Below, piece by piece: positions 1 through 6,533 of a stretch of DNA of 7,443 bases (its first letter is position 1; each line of letters starts with the position of its first letter). The position numbers and the translations under genes are program-made. A model generated the notes under the pieces. That model was given only the letters and a program-made list of their open reading frames with translations, ran no database searches and had not been told where the DNA came from. Origin of the DNA: an uncultured Collinsella sp. (GTDB taxonomy: Bacteria > Actinomycetota > Coriobacteriia > Coriobacteriales > Coriobacteriaceae); NCBI GenBank assembly GCA_905197385.1, contig CAJJYO010000077.1, forward strand, positions 1 to 7,443, in the 5' to 3' direction.

Positions 1-12
1 TGCTTGATTTTG

Positions 13-31
13 CTCAGGAATTATGCCTGAG
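13..31. repeat. Short inverted repeat CTCAGG-N7-CCTGAG
   Basis: Two perfect 6-base arms (13-18 and 26-31) surround a 7-base loop. No run of T follows, so it does not look like an intrinsic terminator. It could be a weak hairpin at the end of an upstream transcript or a dyad operator. The same GCTCAGG string recurs once more at about 85-91. Short arms make chance occurrence quite possible. Confidence 0.25.
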
Positions 32-126
32 GGGTAGTGGATTCGCCTTTCTCCGCCGTGCAGCGGCACGTGTAGGGCTCTCTGGCTCAGGCGCGAGTCG
101 CTTCCCGTCTGAAAAAGTTCTTAAAA

Positions 127-140
127 CAGCTTTAAAGTTG
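127..140. repeat. Imperfect palindrome around CTTTAAAG
   Basis: The 8-base palindrome CTTTAAAG (130-137) extends to a 14-base near-palindrome with one non-Watson-Crick pair on each side of the core. It sits about 24 bases upstream of the candidate -10 box, where a regulator could overlap the -35 region. An operator role is inference only; AT-rich palindromes of this size arise by chance. Confidence 0.2.
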
Positions 141-163
141 CCTTTGGCCTACATTGACAGCGT

Positions 164-169
164 ACAATA
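164..169 (+). promoter_or_regulatory. Candidate -10 box TACAAT for the pel operon
   Basis: TACAAT differs from the TATAAT consensus at one position and would place the transcript start near 176, giving a leader of about 42 bases before the preferred pelD start at 218. No good -35 box is present at the ideal spacing; TTGCCT at 138-143 is a partial match but lies 20 bases away. A TTGACA hexamer at 154-159 is only 4 bases upstream, too close to pair with this box. The promoter call is therefore tentative. Confidence 0.35.
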
Positions 170-200
170 TGCATGTTTACCATGGCAAAAGCTAAATTTG

Positions 201-211
201 GGGAGGGGGAG
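201..211 (+). promoter_or_regulatory. Ribosome binding site deciding the pelD start (GTG 218)
   Basis: The purine-rich run GGGAGGGGGAG ends 6 bases before an in-frame GTG at 218. Earlier in-frame ATG codons at 173 and 182 have no Shine-Dalgarno-like sequence before them. Starting at GTG 218 also puts the first beta strand of the Rossmann-like domain (residues EVLVVG) right at the N-terminus, as expected for an SDR-type fold. Confidence 0.6.
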
Positions 212-217
212 CGCACG

Positions 218-2336
218 GTGGAAGTGCTGGTTGTTGGCAATACCGTGTATGTCGATGACGACTTTTGTGCCAAGGCGTTTCCCGGTGACCATGTTCAGGT
301 CGTGGCGGCCAACGAGGCGCGCCGCGACGGGTCGTCGCTCCATGCGTCTTGGAAAGAGCTGCTGCAGCACCTGGACCAGGCTTACGAATTCGACCGTGTG
401 GTCTACCTCTCTACCTATCTCACGCCGCATACCGAGGCCGTTGGCGACATCGAGCTGCTGCGCTCCGTCTTTCGAGCTTGCATGGGTCGCCAGATTCAGC
501 TGCTGTTTGTGACTGGTCCCATGGGAGCGGACGGTGCGGTGGACGCTGCGGGGCAAAACGGCAAGGGCATCATTGCCCGTGCGGCCAACGACCTGTGCCG
601 CTACTATGCGGTCCGCGACGGCATTCAGGCCAAGATCTTGCGCGTGCCGTATCTGTACACCGCCTCGCCCACGCTGGAAGACCCGATTTTGACCCCGCTG
701 TTCGAGGCGTGCTCGCAAGGCTCTGCTGTCATGAGGGCTGGGGCGGACTCACCGCTCGGTGCCCTCTGCGCCGAGGAGCTGGCCGTTCTGGTGCGTCGCA
801 TCTTCGACAGCTGGGATGCCACATTCGAGGAACTCGAGGTTCCGGATAGCTTTGCCCACACCGTGGGAGACCTGGGCGAGGCGCTCAAGGGCTTGTTCCC
901 GGGGCTCGACATTACCTACGACGGGGACGCCGTCGTCTCCATTGCTCCGAGCGATACCGTCCGCACGCGCTACGGGTGGTTCCAGCGCTATGACGTGCTG
1001 CGCGATCTTTCGACCATACACGCCCGCTGGGAGCAGACCCTCGCGGGCAAGCGCCATCCGCTGCGTGCCGCCATCGACCGCATGCGCGGGCGGACACTGC
1101 CCATCAAATGCCTGGAGACCGCGCTGGCCTGGGTGCTCTTTGAGGGCCTGGAGCTGGTGTTTTCGCAGTCTGCTCAGCTTAACGTGCTCGACTACCGCCT
1201 GCTGTACGTGGTACTGATCGGCACGCTGTATGGGCTCGATTTTGGCCTGGTTGCGGCGCTGCTGGCGTCGGTGGGTTTGGCAGCCAGCTATTTTACTCAG
1301 TACGGCTATACCTTCCAGGGTCTGTTCTATGAGCCGTCTAACTGGCTGCCGTTTATTGCGTACTTTGTTGTGGGTGCCGTGTGCGGCTATGTGCAGCTGC
1401 GCAACAGCGAAGCCATTAGGGCGGAGCGCGATCAAAACGAGCTCGTGCGCAACCGCAATACGTTCCTTACGCAGCTCTACCACGACGCGATCGAGCCAGA
1501 TCGTGGGTCGCCACGACAGCTTTGGCAAGATCTTTGCGGTGACGCAGGAGCTCGACATGCTCAACCCACGCGACATCTATCGCAAGTGCTGCGAGCTTTT
1601 GGGCGAGATCCTCGAGAACGATTCCGTGGCGATCTACCATGTTTCGGGCGGGGCATTTGCACGCCTGGTGGCTGCAAGTCCCGCGATTGCCGAAGATGCC
1701 GCACGCTCGCTCACGCTTGAGCAGCTTGCACCTCTTTTGGGCGACGGGGGTCGTTCGAACCTGTGGGTGAACCGCGAGCTGACGCCGGGGCTTCCCATGT
1801 TTGGATACACGATCGAGCGCGACGGGGCACCCGCCGTGTTGATCTTTGTGCGTAGCGCGGCCGAAAACCAAATGACCCTCTATTATCAAAACCTGTTCCG
1901 CATCTTGTGCGGCCTGGTCGAAAGCGCGCTGGGCCGTGCCTTTGACTATGAGGCGGTGGCGCAGGATAAACGCTGCGTTGACGGCACTTGTGTGCTCAAG
2001 CAGGCTGCCTTTGGCCAAGAGCTCGCGGCAGAGCAGGCGCTGGCAGATAGCAAGATGGGGAGTTTTTTGCTCCTGCGCGTGGTACCGGGCATGGAGCCTG
2101 TCGGCGAGCTGGTGGGCGCAATTGGGTCGGCAATCCGCGAGAGCGACGCGGCGGGCTTGGTCGACGGCGACGTACTCTACCTGCTTATGCGTCAGGCAAA
2201 GGCGTGCGATCTGCCCATTATCCGCGAGCGCCTGAGCGCAAAGCATATTGCGGTGGAACCCGTCGACGGCGAGGACATCGTGGCGTTGTTGCAGCACATC
2301 TCTTACATCGGTGACGGTGAGGGGGGTGCCGCTTGA
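218..2336 (+). pseudogene. pelD: PelD-like c-di-GMP receptor with N-terminal SDR-like domain, frameshifted
   Basis: PelD is the inner membrane c-di-GMP receptor that switches on Pel polysaccharide synthesis. Reading starts at GTG 218 (or less likely ATG 173 or 182) and stays in one frame to about 1495; from about 1497 to the TGA at 2334-2336 the protein continues one frame later, for roughly 705 residues in total. In order it shows: a Rossmann/SDR-like region (about 1-250) without the glycine-rich TGxxGxxG motif or a clear YxxxK pair, so probably not a working enzyme; about four membrane segments (residues ~297-317, ~328-340, ~341-361, ~376-394); a likely coiled coil (~402-427); a GAF-like domain (~440-580); and a degenerate GGDEF domain (~600-700) in which the active-site motif reads DGDVL while RESD at 2136-2147 keeps the RxxD inhibitory-site pattern. 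The Pseudomonas PelD is about 455 residues; the added SDR-like part explains the extra length. As read, translation would end at the TGA at 1718-1720 and lose GAF and GGDEF. No slippery heptamer is seen, so programmed frameshifting is unlikely; mutation or assembly error is more likely. Confidence 0.85.
1487..1503 (+). other. Frameshift site inside pelD
   Basis: Up to the GAG codon at 1493-1495 the upstream frame gives a sensible coiled coil (LYHDAIE). After that it becomes arginine- and cysteine-rich nonsense until TGA 1718-1720. The frame one base later gives nonsense before and a clean PelD/GAF sequence (QIVGRHDSFGKIFAVTQELD) from 1497 onwards. The pentamer GATCG occurs at 1489-1493 and 1499-1503, ten bases apart. 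Either one extra C at 1496/1497, a 10-base duplication, or a deletion of a number of bases equal to 2 modulo 3 would explain the switch. Confidence 0.85.
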
Positions 2337-3238
2337 TCTCGCTTGTCGTTGCTGCCGTCTTGCTGCTGATTCATGCGTTGGTTTGCCTGATGCTGTGGAC
2401 GCTCATGAAGCTGGGCCTGCTGCCGGTGCGCGGGCACATGCTGGCTGTGATAGTGCTGGTGCCGCTGTGGGGTCCGTTGCTGGTGGTTCTGCTATCGGTC
2501 TGCAGCGCGATGTTTGGCGAGGGGCTGAAAGAGTCTGCGCTGGAGTCGCTGCGCTTCAACGACGACCTGCATCGTAGCATGTCGGTACCGAGTGCTGAGG
2601 ACGATGCGGGCGTAGTGCCGCTCGAGGAGGCGCTCATCGTCAATGACCCGGCATACCGGCGCCGCCTAATGCTCTCCATGCTCACCGAGGAGCCCGACGC
2701 TTACCTGGCGCAGCTGCAGGCGGCTAAGCTTAACGACGACGTTGAGGTGGCGCACTATGCCGCGACGGCGGTGGCGCAGATCTCCAAGGAGTCCGACCTT
2801 AAACTGCAGCAGCTGGAGCGTGCCTTTAAGACGGACCCGAGCGCGCAAAACCTCAACGAATACTGCGATTTTCTTGGTGAATACTTGGGCTCGGGCTTGG
2901 CCGAGGGGCGCGTGGCTCAGATTCAGCGCCAACAGTACGCGCGCCTGCTTGCGCGTCGCTGCGAGCGCGAGGATACCCTTGAGCTGCGCATTCGATACGC
3001 GACGGCTCTGGCCGATGTCGGACAGATCGACGAGGCGCAGGCCGTGACCGACCAGCTGGTGCTCGACGTGCCCGACGAGCAGGAGGTTTGGATGCTTTGC
3101 CTGCGCCTGGCCGTGATGCGCCGCGACGGTGACGAAGTCCACCGTGTGATCGATGCGATTGACAAGCAACATGTGTATTTAAGCGCCGACAACCGCGAAA
3201 AGTTGGCGTTTTGGCGCGACGGGGAGGAGGCCAGATGA
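2333..3238 (+). CDS. pelE: PelE-like membrane-anchored scaffold protein
   Basis: This 301-residue protein matches PelE in position and architecture: two N-terminal membrane helices (about residues 2-25 and 33-57) followed by a soluble, helix-rich C-terminal part of TPR-like character. Alternating hydrophobic and charged helical pairs such as LELRIRYATALADVGQIDEA (about residues 214-233) support helical repeats. Pseudomonas PelE is of similar size (about 330 residues) and is known to bind PelD and help hold PelF at the membrane. The TTG start at 2333 overlaps the pelD stop (TTGA), and GAGGGGGG at 2319-2326 lies 6 bases upstream, so start choice is good despite the rare codon. The stop overlaps the pelA start (ATGA). 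Sequence identity alone would be weak evidence; order in the operon and the 2-TM plus repeat layout carry the call. Confidence 0.85.
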   Translation: MISLVVAAVLLLIHALVCLMLWTLMKLGLLPVRGHMLAVIVLVPLWGPLLVVLLSVCSAMFGEGLKESALESLRFNDDLHRSMSVPSAEDDAGVVPLEEALIVNDPAYRRRLMLSMLTEEPDAYLAQLQAAKLNDDVEVAHYAATAVAQISKESDLKLQQLERAFKTDPSAQNLNEYCDFLGEYLGSGLAEGRVAQIQRQQYARLLARRCEREDTLELRIRYATALADVGQIDEAQAVTDQLVLDVPDEQEVWMLCLRLAVMRRDGDEVHRVIDAIDKQHVYLSADNREKLAFWRDGEEAR

Positions 3239-5115
3239 GCGTGGTGCAACATATCCGCGACCGAGCAGGCCGCTTTCGTTGGATGGGACTCCTCGTGGTG
3301 TGGGCTGTTTTTATCGTCATGGCCGCCGTGCTGCTGGTGGAGCGTGCCGGCGTGCAGTACAGTGCGGGCCAGCATAAGCTGGGGATGCTTGCCGCCAACG
3401 ATGCGGTGCCGGCCTCCTCGGCAATCTTTGGCCAAAAGCCCACGTGCCTGGTCATTACCGATTCCGATCAAGCTGGCGTCGAGGACGTAAAGGAACAGTT
3501 CGACCAGATCCTGCTCGAAATGAAGATCGCGCACCGCGACGTGGACCTTGCCCTGGATGGTGCGGATGCCATTCCCTCGCTGACCTCCTTCGATCGCGTG
3601 ATTTTGCTCATGCCGTCGCTCGATGGGCTCGGTAAGCATCTGACCGACATTATGAGTTGGGTGAGTGCCGGCGGTTCGCTTATGCTCGCCATGCCGCCGG
3701 ATAACTCGAGCTATCTGCAAGTGATTGCCTCCAAGCTTGGCATTGAATCGGCCGGATATGACTATGTAAAAGCCGAAAGCATTGTGCCGAGCGAGGTCTT
3801 TATGCTGGGCGGGGGAGAGCGCTACGAGTTCTCGGATCCCTTCTATTCTTCGCTCTCGGTTTCATTGCGCGAGACGGCGCACGTGTGGGCTAAGACCGGC
3901 GATGCGGGCGCCCCACTCATTTGGTCGAATGACTGCGGTAGCGGGCGCACCGTGGTTTGCAATATCGGTATCTATGACAAGGTCATGCGCGGCTTTTACG
4001 CCGCGGCGACCAGCCTCCTGGGCGATGCCACGGCCTATCCGGTCATTAACAGCGCTGTGTTCTTTTTGGACGACTTTCCTAGTCCCGTGCCCTCGGGCGA
4101 TGGTACTTATATCAAGCGTGACTACGGCCTTTCCATTGCCGATTTTTACACCAAGGTCTGGTGGCCCGATCTGCAATAGCTCGCGCAAAAATATGGCATT
4201 CGCTATACCGGCGTGATGATCGAAAACTACGAGGACGCGGTCAACCAGACCGAGCCCGCGCGACAGGCCGATACCACGCAGTTCCGCTATTTTGGCGGCA
4301 TGCTGCTTCAGATGGGCGGCGAGCTGGGCTTTCACGGCTACAACCATCAGCCGCTTGCGCTCTGGGACACCGACTACGGCACGTTGTACGACTACAAGAC
4401 GTGGAAGAACAAGGAAACGCTTGTCGCATCGCTCAACGAGCTTATCGCTTTCCAGGACGAGGTGCTGCCCAACGCGCACGGCTCGGTCTACGTGCCGCCG
4501 TCGAATATCCTTTCGGCCCGAGCGCGCAAGCTTATCGGCACCGACGTTCCGCGCATTAAGACCATCGCCAGTACGTATTTTGAGGATGGCACCGACCTGC
4601 CGTACGTGCAGGAGTTTGGCGTGGCGAGCGATGGCATTGTGGAGCAGCCGCGCATTGTCTCGGGCGGTATGGTGGGCAATTCCTATATGCGCCGGCCTGC
4701 CGTATCCGAGCTCAACATGCACTACGTAAGCACGCACTTTATGCACCCGGACGACCTTTTGGACCCCGATCGCGGCGCTACGGAGGGCTGGGAGGTCTAC
4801 AAGGGCGGCCTGACCGACTACCTGGACTGGCTTACCAAGTTTGCGCCCGGCCTGCGTCGCCAGACCGGCTCGGAATGCTCGGGCGCCATCCAGCGCTTTT
4901 CGTCGGTGACGGTGGGCATGGATACCAGCGCGGATGCCTGGACGCTCAGTCTGGGCAATTTTCACGACGAGGCGTGGCTCATGTTCCGCGCCAATAATGG
5001 CGAGCCGGGTGCGGTGACGGGTGGCGAACTGACGCACCTTACGGGCAATCTGTATCTGCTCAAGGCAAATGATAAGAACCTGACGATCGAGCGCAAGGAG
5101 GGTGGCGACAGATGA
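3235..5115 (+). pseudogene. pelA: PelA-type polysaccharide deacetylase (DUF2194/CE4-like), interrupted by in-frame TAG
   Basis: This is the deacetylase form of PelA seen in Gram-positive pel clusters (pelADA), expected to remove acetyl groups from the exported amino-sugar polymer at the outer face of the membrane. The full frame is 626 codons. It has a single N-terminal membrane anchor (about residues 16-36), then an alpha/beta region that may be flavodoxin/GATase-like (~50-270), then a CE4-like barrel: motif 1 FFLDDFP with metal/catalytic aspartates D279-D280, motif 2 FHGYNHQ with H367 and H371, YVPPSN at about 419-424, and STHFMHPDD around H501/H504. The start ATG 3235 overlaps the pelE stop and has GGAGGAGG at 3223-3230. 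Codon 315 (4177-4179) is TAG; the reading frame and conservation continue without a break after it, so a single CAG-to-TAG change in a glutamine codon is the simplest explanation. The 314-residue product would keep motif 1 but lose the histidine motifs. A GTG/ATG at 4213/4216 could restart translation, but no ribosome binding site precedes it. Confidence 0.87.
4177..4179 (+). other. Premature amber stop in pelA
   Basis: The local frame reads WWPDLQ, then TAG, then LAQKYGIRYTGVMIENYED, all in one frame and all typical of this deacetylase family. pelF in the same operon ends with TAG at 6528-6530, so TAG acts as a normal stop here and there is no sign of codon reassignment. The expected residue is most simply glutamine (CAG). 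Confidence 0.9.
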
Positions 5116-6530
5116 GAATCTGCTTGGTACTCGAGGGTTGCTACCCCTATGTGCACGGCGGCGTATCTACCTGGATGCATGGCTATATCCAGGCCATGCC
5201 CGAGCACGAGTTTGTGCTGTGGGTGATTGGCGCGCATGCTGCCGACCGCGGCAAATTTGTCTACGAGCTGCCCAGCAACGTGGTCGAGGTGTGCGAGGTG
5301 TTCCTGGACGATGCCCTGCGGCTTTCGGGCGAGCAACATGAAGCCAGTTTTAACGACCGCGAGCACGAGGCGCTACGCCGCCTGGTGTCGCTCTCCAATC
5401 CGGACTGGGACGTGCTGTTCGATATCTTTCAGCGCCGTCGCGTGCATCCGCTCTCGTTTTTGCAGAGCCGCACGTTTATGGATATCTTCCGCGACGTGTG
5501 CCTTGCCGAGTACCCCTACACGCCCTTTGCCGACGCATTCCACACCATGCGCTCTATGCTGTTGCCGGTGCTCTACCTGCTGGGCAGCGAGGTGCCGGTG
5601 GCCGATGTGTACCATGCCATCTCGACCGGCTACGGTGGCCTGCTCGCCTGCTTGGGCTCAAGCGTTCACCATGCGCCGGTGCTGCTGACCGAGCATGGCA
5701 TCTATACCCGCGAGCGCGAGGAAGAGATCATTCGCGCCGATTGGGTGGTACCGTCGTTTAAGGACCGCTGGATCCGCTTTTTCTACCTGCTTTCGGAGGA
5801 GATCTACCGCCGCGCCTTCCACGTGACGAGTTTGTTCCATAACGCCCGCAAGACGCAGATTGATATGGGCTGCGATGCGGACAAATGCCTGGTCATACCC
5901 AACGGCATCCAGTTCGATCGCTTTAAGGATATTCCCTTAAAGACCGATGACGGCTGGGTGGACATTGGCGCGGTGGTGCGCCTGGCGCCCATCAAGGATG
6001 TCAAGACCATGATTTATGCCTTCTTTGAGCTGCACGAGCGCCTGCCCAAGGTGCGCCTGCACATCATGGGCGGCGTGGACGACGAGGAGTACGGCGCCGA
6101 GTGCCACGCGTTGGTCGATACCCTGGGCGTGCGCGACCTGATCTTTACCGGTCGCGTCAACGTGGTCGAGTACATGGAAAAGCTCGACTTTACCATTTTA
6201 ACGAGCATCTCCGAGGGTCAGCCGCTCAGCGTGCTGGAGTCGCTTGCAGCGCGTCGTCCCTGCGTGACGACCGAGGTGGGCTGCTGCCGCGAGCTACTCG
6301 AAGGCGCTCCGGGCGACGACTTTGGCGTGGCAGGTTTTGTGACGCCGCCTATGTATCGCAAGGGCTTGGCCGATGCCATGTGCACAAGCCGCGCTCGTCG
6401 CATTGAGATGGGGGAGCGCGGCCAGCGTCGCGTTGCCACGTACTTCTTGCACGAGCAGATGCTCGCCAACTATCGCGCGCTGTACGACGAGACGGCGCAA
6501 GCGTTTGACCTGCCCAGAGAGGGGGAGTAG
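5112..6530 (+). CDS. pelF: PelF-like GT4 family glycosyltransferase
   Basis: PelF is the cytosolic glycosyltransferase that polymerises the Pel chain from a UDP-activated sugar. The intact 472-residue protein is close to the usual length (Pseudomonas PelF about 507). It opens with the family-typical N-terminus EGCYPYVHGGVSTW (residues 8-21), including the glycine pair G16-G17. It carries TEHGIYTREREEEI near residues 195-208, RLAPIKDVKTMI in the second Rossmann domain, and the GT4 E-x7-E motif in SEGQPLSVLE with E368 and E376, which contacts the donor nucleotide-sugar. No membrane segment or signal peptide is seen, so it acts in the cytoplasm, docked to the PelD/E/G complex. The ATG overlaps the pelA stop (ATGA) and AAGGAGG at 5095-5101 is a strong ribosome binding site. 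That site could keep translation going even though pelA is interrupted upstream. The sugar used cannot be read from sequence; N-acetylated hexosamine is expected from work on Pel. Confidence 0.95.
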   Translation: MRICLVLEGCYPYVHGGVSTWMHGYIQAMPEHEFVLWVIGAHAADRGKFVYELPSNVVEVCEVFLDDALRLSGEQHEASFNDREHEALRRLVSLSNPDWDVLFDIFQRRRVHPLSFLQSRTFMDIFRDVCLAEYPYTPFADAFHTMRSMLLPVLYLLGSEVPVADVYHAISTGYGGLLACLGSSVHHAPVLLTEHGIYTREREEEIIRADWVVPSFKDRWIRFFYLLSEEIYRRAFHVTSLFHNARKTQIDMGCDADKCLVIPNGIQFDRFKDIPLKTDDGWVDIGAVVRLAPIKDVKTMIYAFFELHERLPKVRLHIMGGVDDEEYGAECHALVDTLGVRDLIFTGRVNVVEYMEKLDFTILTSISEGQPLSVLESLAARRPCVTTEVGCCRELLEGAPGDDFGVAGFVTPPMYRKGLADAMCTSRARRIEMGERGQRRVATYFLHEQMLANYRALYDETAQAFDLPREGE

Positions 6531-6533
6531 CCG

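Larger units (their letters stand above)
1..217 (+). promoter_or_regulatory. Leader and promoter region upstream of the pel operon
   Basis: No convincing reading frame is seen on either strand in this stretch, and no tRNA or familiar riboswitch core was recognised. It holds a candidate -10 box (164-169), two small inverted repeats (13-31 and 127-140), an AT-rich patch at about 110-137, and the Shine-Dalgarno sequence of the first gene (201-211). Because the following genes are tightly overlapping, this is the only obvious place within the window for the operon promoter. The upstream neighbour gene lies outside the window. Confidence 0.55.

Noticed and set aside
13..34. Intrinsic terminator of an upstream gene
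   Set aside because: The stem is only 6 bases and is followed by GGGGTAG, not a T-run.
154..169. TTGACA and TACAAT as a promoter pair
   Set aside because: The hexamers are separated by only 4 bases, far from the 16-18 needed.
173..184. ATG 173 or ATG 182 as the pelD start
   Set aside because: No ribosome binding site precedes either, whereas GTG 218 has a strong one and fits the start of the fold. They remain possible if the transcript is leaderless.
1..217. c-di-GMP riboswitch in the leader
   Set aside because: A c-di-GMP riboswitch would fit the biology, but I cannot recognise the conserved core of the known classes in this stretch.
1487..1503. Programmed ribosomal frameshift in pelD
   Set aside because: No X-XXY-YYZ slippery heptamer or internal Shine-Dalgarno stimulator is seen at the junction, and such recoding is not known for PelD.
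749..1576. Minus-strand open frame of 275 codons opposite pelD
   Set aside because: Composition is that of a shadow frame and no family features are visible; the plus-strand reading gives membrane segments and PelD-like sequence.
4177..4179. Recoded TAG (pyrrolysine or reassigned amber codon) in pelA
   Set aside because: pelF in the same operon terminates at TAG with pelG starting 3 bases later, so TAG works as a stop. A simple CAG-to-TAG mutation is more economical.
3862..5037. Long open frame (391 codons) on the minus strand opposite pelA
   Set aside because: It is rich in Arg, His and Ala with no recognisable motif and lies opposite a strongly conserved deacetylase. Long antisense frames are common in GC-rich DNA. 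It also spans the pelA stop but offers no alternative explanation for it.
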